Part shown: piece by piece, positions 8,206 to 17,417 of the stretch | How positions within the stretch are numbered: position 1 is the stretch's first letter | How the letters are laid out: every line of letters starts with the position of its first letter | NCBI GenBank assembly: GCA_964354625.1 | Contig: CAYHAK010000006.1 | Span: 1-52,821 of the forward strand | DNA length: 52,821 nucleotides | DNA from: DATKKK01 sp964354625 | GTDB taxonomy: Archaea > Thermoproteota > Bathyarchaeia > Bathyarchaeales > Bathycorpusculaceae | Direction: 5' to 3' | The notes under the pieces: model-generated | Seen by the model: the letters and a program-made list of their open reading frames with translations, nothing else | Database searches by the model: none | What the model was told of the DNA's origin: nothing | Translations under genes and position numbers: made by a program

Positions 8206-11200
8206 GTGAGAATGCGTCCAACTATTTTAATTATTATTGCACTCTTGGCTTTGCCGATTTTTCTCACAGTTGCAAAAAACACCGGGATAGCAAGCTGCAA
8301 TCAGCCCCCAGTTCCTTCATTTACATATTTGCCCGAGTTTCCGCAGCCTGACCAGGTTATCACATTCAATGCCTCAGCAAGCTACGATTCAGATGGCTTG
8401 ATCGTGCAATATGCTTGGGACTTTGGCGACGGATGCGTAGTAGCTTCGTCAAGCCCCATAGTAGATCATACGTATCCTGTGGACGGATCTTACACAGTGG
8501 AGCTGACTGTAACCGACAATAATGGCCTTGTAGGCGTTTCCTCAGCAGTGATACAAGTAAGCACCGTAGCCTTCTTCAGAGTATGTTTCTATGGAACCAC
8601 AGTTCCAATGTCAGGCGTGGAAGTGACAGCTTACTACAAGAGCGGTTCAGCATGGATTAAGGCTCCGGTTGGCCCACATGGCTTTGAGATCAAATATGAC
8701 CTCTATACTCAGCCTGACCTAGCGAACACACATGAAGAGAAATACCGGAATCCAGGGTACTCCGCCGCTATTCTTCGCAAGAACGCCAGCAACGTAGGCT
8801 TTGACCTTCATCCTTCAGGTTGGATAGTATATTTCAAGTTCAAATGGGATACGTACGTAGCCTACTGGCCGAACAACACGGCAAGAGTCTACAGTTACAG
8901 TGATGGCGCGGTCGAGACCTATGACTACCCCTCGGGCCACCAAGCATATTGGGATGCATCGGCAGGAACCTACGTGATTAGGGTGGGTGACATTCCGGGT
9001 AGCGGCGTGAGCCCGACGCAATACCATCCCATAATAGTCGGCATTCTGTGTCCGCCTCCACCGAAGAATTACCATTTGAGCGTGAGAACAGATCCCGCTG
9101 GAATCACGACCATTCCAGGTGAAGGAGAATATACTCAAGGCACGGATGCCACCTTGACTGCTCCGGCCTACGTTGATGTCTCCTTTGACCATCGATACAG
9201 GTTCAGCTACTGGGACGTTGACGGAACGTCACAAGGCAACGGCGTCAACCCCATAACAGTTCATATGACTGCGAACCACACTGCGACGGCGCACTATCTC
9301 CACCAATACTCAGTAACCTTTTCACAGACAGGGCTTTCGTCAGATGCCACTGGAACAATACTGACCGTAGACGGTGCCTCGAAGAGCTTAGGCGATCTTC
9401 CTTTCACAAAATGGGTAGACAGCGGTAGCTCAGTGACCTATTCGTACGGTTCCACCGTCTCAAGCACCGTGAGCGGCAAGAGATACAGGCTTGGCAGCGT
9501 CAGCGGTCCTGCTTCTCCAATCTCTGTGACGGGGCCAGCAAGCCTCATTGGCAACTACGTCACACAATACCAAGTCACGTTTGCCCAAACTGGACTAGAT
9601 TCCACAGCCACTGGAACAGTGGTCACGGTGAATGGCGTACCGAAGACCTACAGCGGTCTCCCATACAATGCTTGGTTTGACAGCGGAACCACGATTACCT
9701 ACACCTATAGTTCGACTGTTTCCAGCAGTGTCACTGGCAAGAGATTCAGGCTGGTTGCGGTTCACTGTCCTCCTTCTCAATTCATCGTTGACGGGCCTAT
9801 GACCATTTCCGGGGAATACTGCAAACAGTATCAAGTCACTTTCGTTCAGTCTGGGCTGGATTCGACAGCCTCAGGCACAATTGTGACCGTAGACGGAAAC
9901 GCCAAGCAGTATGCGAATCTGCCTTACTCTTTCTGGGTTGACAGCGGCTCAACCGTGACATACACTTACACTTCCACAGTTGCTAGCAGTGTCTCTGGAA
10001 AGCAGTTCAGACTGTCAGGCGTCACCGGGCCTTCATCACCGATAACGGTCACTGCGCCAACGACAGTGACTGGAAACTACGTGATCCAGTATTTGCTGAC
10101 TTTTGCCCAGAGCGGACTTGACTCAACTGCCACCGGGATAGTCGTGACAGTAGAGGGCAACGCGAGGACCTACATGCAGCTTCCGTACACAGTGTGGGCG
10201 AACAGCGGTTCTTCCGTGACCTACTCATACGCGAGTCCAGTTTCCAGCACGACCTCAGGCAAGCGGTTCAGACTCAGCAGCATCAGTGGCCCAGCTTCAC
10301 CGATTACAGTCAGCGGAACCGTGACCATTACTGGATGCTACGTAGTGCAATATTCCGTCGTTTTCAGTCATACAGGATTAGACTCGACTGCAACAAGTAC
10401 AGTAGCAACCGTGAACGGAAACGGAAAAGCATATGCTGATCTACCATTTACTTTCTGGGTAGACACGGGCTCTTCCGTTACGTACTCCTACAACTCGCCT
10501 ATTGCCAGCACTACCCCGGGCAAGAGATTCAGGCTTGACAGCATCACTGGACCCTCATCGCCGATTACCGTAACTACCTCGGCAACGGTGACCGGCAACT
10601 ACGTCACGCAGTATTCAGTCACCTTCAGCCAAACTGGACTAGATTCAACTGCCACGGGGACAGTGGTGACGGTCAACAGCGACGCGAAAACAAACGGCGA
10701 GATGCCTGTCACAGTCTGGGCTGACAGCGGCGCCTCAATTACTTACTCCTACAACGATGTGGTGTTGAGCACCGTGAAGGGGAAGCAGTTCAAGAAAGTG
10801 AGCATAACTGGCCCAGCATCACCTATCACCGTGACAGCTTCGCTAACGGTGACTTGTGACTACAAGACGCAGTTCTATGTGACGTTTGACCAGGCATGCG
10901 TCGGGTCGGACTTCACAGGCACCGTAGTTGCGATTGACAGCGTGGGCTATGGGGTAAGCGGTCTCCCTGTTTCATTCTGGTTTGACAAGGACTCAAGCCA
11001 CGGCTTCGCGTTTGCCTCACCGCTGGTCGTAGACGCCAACAAGCAGTACGCGTGGCAATCCACCTCTGGACTGTCGAGTCTTCAGAGCGGAACCCTCGCC
11101 ATCGGTGGCTCAGGAAGTGTCACAGGAAACTACATCGTGGCACAGCGCGTGACTTTCGACCAAGTCGGAGCCAGTTCAGACTTCATGGGCACGGTGCTGA

Positions 11201-14097
11201 CAGTTGACGGCACCGTTTACGGCATCGGTGCCCTGCCCGTCTCGTTCATGTGGAACATCAGTTCAGTTCACAACTTCGCTTTCCAGTCGCCATTGGTTGT
11301 TGCAGCCAATGCTAAGCAGTACGTTTGGACAAGCACTACTGGCTTGTCGACATTGCAGAGCGGCTCCATAACCGTGACAGCTTACGGAAGCGTAGTAGGC
11401 CACTACAAGACCCAGTACTACTTGAGTTTGCCAACGAATCCTACGGGCCTCACCCCTCCCTCAGGCTCAGGCTGGTATGATGCCGGAACCTATGCTTCTG
11501 TATCAACAAGTCTATACCAGCCCGGAGGGTCACGCTATCGCTTCGCAGGCTGGACCACTGACGACATGTCTGAGATAACAGATCCCTCTTCACCCTCCAC
11601 GACAGTCTTGGTAGACAAGCCCAAGACCGTAACAGCGAACTACGTACATCAGTACATGATTACCTTCGACCAATCAGGAGTCGGCAGCGATGCAACCGGG
11701 ACAGTCCTAACCATCGAAGGCGTACCTTACACTAGAAGCAGTCTGCCGGCTAGCATGTGGTTTGACGAAGGCACCATAGTAGCCTATTCATACACGGATC
11801 CCATTGGCGGCGGAGGAGGCATAAGATACAAGCTCACGAGCATAACAGGGCCTCCTTCACCAATAACCGTCGGTGCAGATACTTCCGTCACTGGCAACTA
11901 CCAAATCCAATTCCAGCTAACGGTCTCTTCACCCTACGGCACGCCAGGAGGCGGAGGATGGTTCTACAGTGGCGAAACGGCATACGCAACACTGAACACA
12001 GACACGGTTACACACCCGAACGCGACACGCCACGTGTTCACAAACTGGAACGGCGACGCCTCGGGAACAAACTACGCGCAAAGCAACCCGATAACTATGA
12101 ACGGACCCAAGACTGCCGTGGCCCGGTGGAAGACCCAATACACGGTAGCCTTCGGCCAGTCAGGACTTGACTCATCAGCCTCAGGCACGGTTGTGACGGT
12201 CAACGGCGCACCCAAGACGTACGGTGATCTGCCCTACTCGCTTTGGGCCGACGCAGGCGCTTCCGTGACCTATTCGTACGGAGATGTCTCCAGTTCGACT
12301 GCTGGCAAGAAATTCGTTCTGATAGGCGTATCAGGCCCAGCTTCACCAGTAACCGTTTCAGGCCCACTCACGATAACTGGAAACTACAAGACCCAGTACC
12401 GGGTCACCTTTGGCCAGTCAGGCGTGGCCTCTGACTTCACTGGAACAATCGTGAATATTGACGGCGCAGGATATGCATGGAGCGCTCTTCCAGCTGAGTT
12501 CTGGTGGGACAGCGGTTCCTCATACACCTTCGCCTTCATTTCACCGCTTGAGGTAAGCTCGAGCAAGCAGTACGACTGGGCTTCCACGACGGGATTGTCG
12601 ACCCTTCAGAGTGATGCCCTCACAATCACAGGCTCAGGCAGTGCAACTGGCCACTATAACGTCCACGGAAAATGCCTAGTAGTCTTCAAGCAGTCCGGCG
12701 TGGGTTCAGACTTCTTAGGCACCGTTGTAACCATAGACGGAACGGCCTACAAGGTCATGGATCTGGCTGCTGTGTTCTGGTGGGACGATGGGTCGTCACA
12801 CACGTTCTCATTTGCCTCACCGCTGAGCGTAGACGCAGGCAAGCAATACGTTTGGACAAGCACCAGTGGCTTTTCAACGCTGCAAGGCGGATCGATAACT
12901 GTTTCCGGCCCAGGCAACGCAACTGGCAATTACAAGACCCAATATCGCTTGACTCTCGCCACCAATCCTCCAGGCGTCGATTCCCCAACTGGCGGAGGAT
13001 GGTTTGACGCAGGGGCTTCTGCCACGGTCTCGGCAGACGCATTTGTCGACATCGTTCCAGGCTCCTCACGCTACAGGTTCAACGGCTGGACAACCGACGA
13101 CATGCCAGAGATAACTGACCCAACAAGATCACCCACCACGGTGTTGGTTGACAAGGCCAAGACTGTCACGGCGAACTATGTCACACAGTACAAGGTTACT
13201 TTCGACCAGTCTGGCGTGGGTGGAGATTTCACAGGCCAAATCGTAACCATCGATGGAACCGGATACGCGGCAGGCGCGCTACCAGCTTCGTTCTGGTGGG
13301 ACAGCTCGACCTCACACACTTTCGCCTTCCAGTCGCCTCTAGTCGTGGCGCCTAATGCTAAGCGGTATGTCTGGTCGAGCACCACAGGGCTTTCGACGCT
13401 GCAGAGCGGATCAATAACCGTTTCCGGCTCAGGCGGCGTAGCTGGCAACTACAAGATCCAGTACCTTCTGACCGTGAAGACTGATCCTGCTGGACTGAGT
13501 CCTCAGCCAACTAGGAACCCGGCGGGCGAAGCAGGGCCTGCGGACGGCTGGTGGTATGACAGTTCAACCAGCGTCACCCTTACAGCAAATTCAGTCACGG
13601 GCTACATATTTCACCACTGGACTGTCGATGGAACCTCCCAAGGTAACGGAGTCAGCCCAGTAACGTTCACCATGACTGCGGCACGCACAGCTATTGCACA
13701 CTACACGCCACCTCAGATGCTAGTCGAAATAGATCCCCTTGACAAGACCATCATGATCAACGGCTCAGTGGCCTTCACTTCTAGCGTCACCGGCGGAGCT
13801 GCACCGTACACGTACCAATGGTACTTGGATAACAACCCCGTCTCTGGCGCAACCTCACCTACTTGGGTGTTCGACCCTGCGTCCGCTGGCGTGTTCTACG
13901 TATACTTCAAGGTCACGGATGCCCACGGCAACGTGACAAAGTCGTCGACTGCTAGGATCGGCGTCCTTTCCGGTGGCGTGGGAGGTTACTCAGTGTCGTT
14001 GACTAAACCCTTGGCAACCTTAGCCCTGTTCTGCTATGCCATGTTCCTAGCTGCCTTCTGTGCAGTGGTCAGCCTAACCCGGCGAAAGAGAAAATAG
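8206..14097 (+). CDS. Giant repeat-containing cell-surface protein
   Basis: Encodes 1963 residues. A signal peptide (about residues 3-28) is followed by a PKD domain (about residues 30-115, with the hallmark 'YAWDFGDG' and 'VELTVTDNNG'), a unique beta domain (about 120-285), then 18 tandem modules of 75-92 residues (about 287-1835), an Ig/PKD-like domain (to about 1925), and a C-terminal membrane helix with an RRKRK tail. Modules start with a strand such as 'YQVTFAQTGLDSTATGTVVTV' and end with 'TGNY'. Type A contains 'ITGPxSPITV', type B contains 'STTGLSTLQSG', and five InlB/BACON-like type C modules contain 'RYRFxGWTTDD'. Only one frame is open and the repeats are well diverged in DNA. Start is GTG 8206 or ATG 8212. 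Likely an adhesin or stalk-like surface protein anchored in the membrane. Confidence 0.9.
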   Translation: MRMRPTILIIIALLALPIFLTVAKNTGIASCNQPPVPSFTYLPEFPQPDQVITFNASASYDSDGLIVQYAWDFGDGCVVASSSPIVDHTYPVDGSYTVELTVTDNNGLVGVSSAVIQVSTVAFFRVCFYGTTVPMSGVEVTAYYKSGSAWIKAPVGPHGFEIKYDLYTQPDLANTHEEKYRNPGYSAAILRKNASNVGFDLHPSGWIVYFKFKWDTYVAYWPNNTARVYSYSDGAVETYDYPSGHQAYWDASAGTYVIRVGDIPGSGVSPTQYHPIIVGILCPPPPKNYHLSVRTDPAGITTIPGEGEYTQGTDATLTAPAYVDVSFDHRYRFSYWDVDGTSQGNGVNPITVHMTANHTATAHYLHQYSVTFSQTGLSSDATGTILTVDGASKSLGDLPFTKWVDSGSSVTYSYGSTVSSTVSGKRYRLGSVSGPASPISVTGPASLIGNYVTQYQVTFAQTGLDSTATGTVVTVNGVPKTYSGLPYNAWFDSGTTITYTYSSTVSSSVTGKRFRLVAVHCPPSQFIVDGPMTISGEYCKQYQVTFVQSGLDSTASGTIVTVDGNAKQYANLPYSFWVDSGSTVTYTYTSTVASSVSGKQFRLSGVTGPSSPITVTAPTTVTGNYVIQYLLTFAQSGLDSTATGIVVTVEGNARTYMQLPYTVWANSGSSVTYSYASPVSSTTSGKRFRLSSISGPASPITVSGTVTITGCYVVQYSVVFSHTGLDSTATSTVATVNGNGKAYADLPFTFWVDTGSSVTYSYNSPIASTTPGKRFRLDSITGPSSPITVTTSATVTGNYVTQYSVTFSQTGLDSTATGTVVTVNSDAKTNGEMPVTVWADSGASITYSYNDVVLSTVKGKQFKKVSITGPASPITVTASLTVTCDYKTQFYVTFDQACVGSDFTGTVVAIDSVGYGVSGLPVSFWFDKDSSHGFAFASPLVVDANKQYAWQSTSGLSSLQSGTLAIGGSGSVTGNYIVAQRVTFDQVGASSDFMGTVLTVDGTVYGIGALPVSFMWNISSVHNFAFQSPLVVAANAKQYVWTSTTGLSTLQSGSITVTAYGSVVGHYKTQYYLSLPTNPTGLTPPSGSGWYDAGTYASVSTSLYQPGGSRYRFAGWTTDDMSEITDPSSPSTTVLVDKPKTVTANYVHQYMITFDQSGVGSDATGTVLTIEGVPYTRSSLPASMWFDEGTIVAYSYTDPIGGGGGIRYKLTSITGPPSPITVGADTSVTGNYQIQFQLTVSSPYGTPGGGGWFYSGETAYATLNTDTVTHPNATRHVFTNWNGDASGTNYAQSNPITMNGPKTAVARWKTQYTVAFGQSGLDSSASGTVVTVNGAPKTYGDLPYSLWADAGASVTYSYGDVSSSTAGKKFVLIGVSGPASPVTVSGPLTITGNYKTQYRVTFGQSGVASDFTGTIVNIDGAGYAWSALPAEFWWDSGSSYTFAFISPLEVSSSKQYDWASTTGLSTLQSDALTITGSGSATGHYNVHGKCLVVFKQSGVGSDFLGTVVTIDGTAYKVMDLAAVFWWDDGSSHTFSFASPLSVDAGKQYVWTSTSGFSTLQGGSITVSGPGNATGNYKTQYRLTLATNPPGVDSPTGGGWFDAGASATVSADAFVDIVPGSSRYRFNGWTTDDMPEITDPTRSPTTVLVDKAKTVTANYVTQYKVTFDQSGVGGDFTGQIVTIDGTGYAAGALPASFWWDSSTSHTFAFQSPLVVAPNAKRYVWSSTTGLSTLQSGSITVSGSGGVAGNYKIQYLLTVKTDPAGLSPQPTRNPAGEAGPADGWWYDSSTSVTLTANSVTGYIFHHWTVDGTSQGNGVSPVTFTMTAARTAIAHYTPPQMLVEIDPLDKTIMINGSVAFTSSVTGGAAPYTYQWYLDNNPVSGATSPTWVFDPASAGVFYVYFKVTDAHGNVTKSSTARIGVLSGGVGGYSVSLTKPLATLALFCYAMFLAAFCAVVSLTRRKRK
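9064..13710 (+). repeat. Tandem protein-repeat region inside the giant surface gene
   Basis: Eighteen modules in the order C-A-A-A-A-A-A-B-B-C-A-C-A-B-B-C-B-C. Eight are type A ('DSTATGTVVTV' plus 'SPITV'), five type B ('SDFxGTVVTIDG' plus 'GLSTLQSG') and five type C ('NPTG' start, 'GWTTDD' core, 'KTVTANY' end). A and B share the first half, so B looks like a variant of A. DNA identity between neighbours is moderate, so this is old duplication with divergence and not a recent slippage array. Confidence 0.85.
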
Positions 14098-14151
14098 AAG
14101 CATCCCCTTCTTCTCCTCTTTGAGTCTTTAAGACAGTCGGAAGCGTAGCTG

Positions 14152-15126
14152 ATGCAGAAAAAGGGTGAGCATGGTATAGAGAAGAAGCGGTGGCTCTCAG
14201 AAAGAAAGCTTGCCCTTATTGCCGTGCTGTTGGTGCTTCTGGTGGTTTCTGGCGTCCTGCTTTCGAGATTCCTAGTGCAAGTTCCAGAGCCCAGGTTCTC
14301 GTTCAAGGCCGCAGTAGTTGATCAGCTGGGCGAAGAATATCCGAACCCGGACTTCAACAGCACGGGCCCTGTTGCCACTATGCTGAGAGATGCAGGCTTC
14401 AACGTATCCTACTATTGGAGTTCACTGGTAACTGTCGCATTCTATAGAGAACTTGCCAAAGGCAACTACGGTTTGATCGTGCTGCGGGGCCACGCCGCGC
14501 TGAGGGTAGATAGAACGCTTGTTGATTTCTTTACCTCTGAGGAGTTCAACGAGAACCGCTACTCTACCTATCTTAATGATGGCCTGCTTGCCAAAGGTAA
14601 CTACTCTCGGAAGCCGGACAAGTTTTACTTCACGATTACACCGTCATTCATAGGGAGTTTGGAAGGCAGCTTTCCGAAAAGCGTCGTCGTTGCCATGGGC
14701 TGCAACACATTGAATAAGACCGTGAGAGGAATGGCTGAGGCTTTCATCAGCAAGGGAGCCACGGCCTATGTCGGATGGACGGGTCTGGTTGACCCAACTC
14801 ACACCGACGATGAAACCGTCAAGCTGCTTCAAGCATTCGTCAAAGAGGGCAAGACGCTACGCGAGGCTCTCAACCTGCTGCAACGTGATCCCACGTTCGG
14901 AAGCTATATGGAATGCTACCCGCCGACGGTTGAAGACCTGAAGCTGTCCGACTTGACAGCCGAGAAAACCACATTCGCGATATTTCCGAGTTCGCTCGCT
15001 GACTCAAGGCCTTTTCTCGCCATCTCTGAACGAGATGTTACCGCTCACAGGCCAAAGGCTCCTGCCCTGCATGGAGTCAGGCTGATTTGTCAGGCATTTG
15101 AATCGTCTGAGGACGGTTACGTATAG
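14152..15126 (+). CDS. Membrane-anchored caspase/CHAT-like (clan CD) cysteine peptidase homologue
   Basis: Encodes 324 residues. A signal anchor at residues 20-42 puts the rest outside the cell. The fold pattern is that of clan CD peptidases (caspase, gingipain, CHAT): a hydrophobic strand ending in a catalytic-type His (H114 in 'YGLIVLRGHAA') and a second strand ending in a catalytic-type Cys (C184 in 'SVVVAMGCNTL'), followed by 'GMAEAFISKGATAYVGWTG', very like the helix-strand after the Cys in CHAT domains. The basic residues and the downstream gene arrangement do not identify a substrate. It follows the giant surface protein by 54 bases on the same strand, so processing or anchoring of surface proteins is a reasonable inference. 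The last 40 codons overlap the convergent DUF5752 gene; the true C-terminus is therefore uncertain. Confidence 0.72.
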   Translation: MQKKGEHGIEKKRWLSERKLALIAVLLVLLVVSGVLLSRFLVQVPEPRFSFKAAVVDQLGEEYPNPDFNSTGPVATMLRDAGFNVSYYWSSLVTVAFYRELAKGNYGLIVLRGHAALRVDRTLVDFFTSEEFNENRYSTYLNDGLLAKGNYSRKPDKFYFTITPSFIGSLEGSFPKSVVVAMGCNTLNKTVRGMAEAFISKGATAYVGWTGLVDPTHTDDETVKLLQAFVKEGKTLREALNLLQRDPTFGSYMECYPPTVEDLKLSDLTAEKTTFAIFPSSLADSRPFLAISERDVTAHRPKAPALHGVRLICQAFESSEDGYV

Positions 15127-15405
15127 CTGGTTGCGGAGGTCGTCGCCTGACATGCTTGACCTCTGTAGCTTCCTGAGCTCGCTGGCCAGCTCGCCGTCCT
15201 GCAGAACCTCGTTCACCCACTTTTCGAAGTCTCCACGGCCTAGGTGAAACTCGAGGGACTTAACGTTTACGTCGTTTATCCTTTCCATGAACTCCTTCAG
15301 AGACGAGGCGCTTAAGCCTGTGTAGTTACCGATTGATGTAAAAAAGTAGAATGCCTTTTCCCGTGGGAGTGAAGCCGGAATCCTTGGGGGCGTCTCAGTA
15401 TTCAT
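15004..15405 (-). CDS. DUF5752-family protein
   Basis: Encodes 133 residues. Residues about 17-105 match the DUF5752 pattern as I know it: 'FYFFTSIGNYTGLSASSLKEF', then 'SLEFHLGRGDFEKWV', and a helical end with 'LRNQLY'. This family is small, soluble and uncharacterised. Translation starts at ATG 15405 with GGAG seven bases upstream, inside the end of the Lrp-type regulator gene (11-base overlap), so the two are translationally coupled. The last about 30 residues go beyond the conserved domain and overlap the convergent peptidase-like gene by 123 bases, which suggests a lost earlier stop in one of the two genes. Confidence 0.8.
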   Translation of the reverse strand: MNTETPPRIPASLPREKAFYFFTSIGNYTGLSASSLKEFMERINDVNVKSLEFHLGRGDFEKWVNEVLQDGELASELRKLQRSSMSGDDLRNQLYVTVLRRFKCLTNQPDSMQGRSLWPVSGNISFRDGEKRP

Positions 15406-15997
15406 TCTTTTCTCCTTTTCTTATATCACGTGTTCTTTTTATAAGCGTTGACTTCCTTGGATTATTTAGGATTGAAAACAGTACTTCTTTGAATTTTCTG
15501 GTAACGATTGAGGTGCGGATTCTAAGCACGCCGGGAAGAGGCGCGACCGAGTTGGCGATGAACGTGTGCAGACTTTCTTGGTCTTCGGCCACGACTTTGG
15601 TCATGATCAGGAGTTCCTCCGAGAGAGACGTATACACTTCAAGAATCTCAGGTGCCATACACAGCTTTCCTGCCACGGCCTCGCTCTCCTTGGGATCGGT
15701 GTAGACAGTCATCAGTGCCATAATTCTCCTTGCGCCGGCCTTGTCGGCGTCGACTATGGTCGTGTACTTTCTGATTACGCCGTACCGTTCCAGTCTCTTT
15801 ATCCGGTCATAGATGGTGGAGTGAGCCATTCCCAAGCGTTTGCCAATGTCCGTGTACGTATGCCGTGCATCCTCCTGCAGGGCTTCCAGAATCCTCAAGT
15901 CCACATCGTCTAGGGCCAAGGCATCGTTTCGAAGCTTCAAAGTCGACCTGCCTTTCTCGAATATAGGACTCGTGCCTCTGGATTTATCGTTTGTCAT
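15395..15997 (-). CDS. Lrp/AsnC-family transcriptional regulator
   Basis: Encodes about 200 residues from ATG 15997; a TTG at 16033 would add 12. A basic leader of about 25 residues is followed by the AsnC-type helix-turn-helix ('LDDVDLRILEALQEDAR' and 'DIGKRLGMAHSTIYDRIKRL') and a C-terminal RAM-like effector domain of about 75 residues ('MALMTVYTDP', 'YTSLSEELLIMTKV'). Members bind DNA as dimers or octamers and respond to amino acids or related small molecules. The last about 25 residues form a basic tail beyond the RAM domain. It is the first gene of an operon with the DUF5752 protein and is divergent from the gene at 16212. An inverted repeat in the shared upstream region is a candidate operator. 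Confidence 0.85.
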   Translation of the reverse strand: MTNDKSRGTSPIFEKGRSTLKLRNDALALDDVDLRILEALQEDARHTYTDIGKRLGMAHSTIYDRIKRLERYGVIRKYTTIVDADKAGARRIMALMTVYTDPKESEAVAGKLCMAPEILEVYTSLSEELLIMTKVVAEDQESLHTFIANSVAPLPGVLRIRTSIVTRKFKEVLFSILNNPRKSTLIKRTRDIRKGEKNEY

Positions 15998-16144
15998 CGG
16001 AAAAATGCCGAGATCTCCATACTTTTCCGTCAAAACACCGCCTGAATATCGCCGTCAATCTGTCGACAGATAGCATCTACAGTCTACAAAATGTCAATAC
16101 AGCACTCGATCAGCCTACATTATTGCGAACAAAGCGACAAATAA

Positions 16145-16182
16145 GTTTAAATCAGCGGTTGACTACTAGAATATTGTTCTAG
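16145..16182 (+). promoter_or_regulatory. TATA box with overlapping inverted repeat (candidate Lrp-type operator)
   Basis: GTTTAAAT at 16145-16152 is a TATA-like element for the gene starting at 16212. The perfect inverted repeat CTAGAA-TATTG-TTCTAG at 16166-16182 lies at the expected transcription start, a classic position for a repressor. The divergently encoded Lrp-type protein is the obvious candidate ligand, but that is inference. Confidence 0.45.
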
Positions 16183-16211
16183 AAGATTCCTACTAACGTG
16201 TGCGTGATGTC

Positions 16212-16712
16212 ATGATAAAGATGCCCAAGATCTGGGAAATCGTACAGCAGTTCAAGGACTCCTGCAAAGGCAAAGGCTGGGGAACTTCGGAAGCCGAAGA
16301 CTGGATAGGGGTCAACGGAGAATATCATAATCTTCTCTGGACGAGAAACATTCATCTTTCGTCCTTTAGGAAGGTTGCTGCGAGTGCAAGGTGCGTGGTC
16401 TGTGAAGGTCTGTCCTATCGCGTGGTTGACTCGTCCTGCACAGCGTGGCTGTTTTCAGAAACCCCGTCCGATGCTCTAGTGAAGATGGTTCTGGAAAACC
16501 CAGAGTTCAGCAAAAAAGTGGCCCTCTACGACCTGAGCCCGGTACTCGAAGGAAGAAACACTTGTGCCAGATTCAACTGCACCGAAAGCCCCGTCTTTCA
16601 TGAATTCGAAAGCTTCCTCAGAAACGAGATGAAAGTCAAGCTCAAGCCACTCTCCCCTCTTTCCAGTCCGGAAATTGACTCTAGCGACTGCAAGATCGTG
16701 CAGCTGGCATAG
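16212..16712 (+). CDS. Hypothetical cysteine-containing protein
   Basis: Encodes 166 residues from ATG 16212; a GTG at 16200 would add four. No membrane segment. Cysteines are spread along it, including 'ARCVVCEG' (about residues 61-68) and 'CARFNC' (about 118-123), which could hold a metal or disulfides. There is no match to any family I recognise. It is divergent from the Lrp-type regulator and has a TATA box and an inverted repeat at the predicted transcript start, so it may be the regulated target. The next gene on the same strand is 68 bases downstream. Confidence 0.68.
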   Translation: MIKMPKIWEIVQQFKDSCKGKGWGTSEAEDWIGVNGEYHNLLWTRNIHLSSFRKVAASARCVVCEGLSYRVVDSSCTAWLFSETPSDALVKMVLENPEFSKKVALYDLSPVLEGRNTCARFNCTESPVFHEFESFLRNEMKVKLKPLSPLSSPEIDSSDCKIVQLA

Positions 16713-16780
16713 TTTTTCTCTGCCCTTCTTTTCAAAGGCTTGATAAGCCTAGAATTCCTAGACTGTTGTTGTGAGTGGCT

Positions 16781-17386
16781 ATGGATCAGGAGGCCGAGAG
16801 AGTTAGGAAACTCGTCGCTTTCAAGGCGAATCTTGAGAAGAAAATTGAAGAGCAGACGGCGCAGTTGAAAGAGTCCGAGGCGATGCTTGAAACGGTGAAT
16901 TCGATTCTGCTGGAAAAAGGGTTCAAGCGTGTCGAGATGCCGAAGGAACCCGCACAGGCCAAAGCGCCTCCGAAAGAGGAGGCCTCTGCTGAACTTGGAT
17001 CCGAGCCTTCGTTGCCTCCAACTTCGTCTGGGCCTGAAAGTGCTATCCCGCTTGCGACGGTTGAAGGCGAGATTCTGGCAAACATACTGGTTGAGGGAAG
17101 GCTGTTGCGCATTGTTCCAGCCGAAGGGAAGAGCTTTGATGTTAACATGCCTCCTTTCACGCAGTTTCTCGTGGAAAGAGTTCTGGCAAAGATGCAGGAC
17201 AGAGACAACGAACTCGCCAGAACAGGGCAACTGGCGCCTGAGGAGATTTTCTCTTACAGCATAACCCGAGACAGCGACATAATACGTGAAATAGCCATAA
17301 GAAACGTGGATGCAGGGCGCTTGAGAGAGCTCAAGTCTAGCATACGTTGGACCTTGGAAAAGATGAACGAGAAGATGAAAACGTAA
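16781..17386 (+). CDS. Hypothetical protein with N-terminal coiled coil
   Basis: Encodes 201 residues from ATG 16781 (a GTG at 16775 would add two). Residues about 1-45 are a heptad-rich coiled coil ('VRKLVAFKANLEKKIEEQTAQL'). Residues 50-85 form a Pro/Glu/Ala/Ser linker, and about 90-200 a compact alpha/beta domain starting 'GEILANILVEGRLLRIVPAEG' and ending in a basic helix. No catalytic motif is evident and the family is unknown to me. It lies 31 bases upstream of kynureninase on the same strand and could be co-transcribed, but nothing links their functions. Confidence 0.75.
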   Translation: MDQEAERVRKLVAFKANLEKKIEEQTAQLKESEAMLETVNSILLEKGFKRVEMPKEPAQAKAPPKEEASAELGSEPSLPPTSSGPESAIPLATVEGEILANILVEGRLLRIVPAEGKSFDVNMPPFTQFLVERVLAKMQDRDNELARTGQLAPEEIFSYSITRDSDIIREIAIRNVDAGRLRELKSSIRWTLEKMNEKMKT

Positions 17387-17417
17387 GTCTAGTAATCCTC
17401 AGAGGACAGAGGTACGA

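Noticed and set aside
9064..13710. The repeats as a CRISPR array or a DNA satellite
   Set aside because: The period is about 230-270 bases in one continuous coding frame and conservation is at protein level; no short repeat-spacer pattern occurs anywhere in the window.
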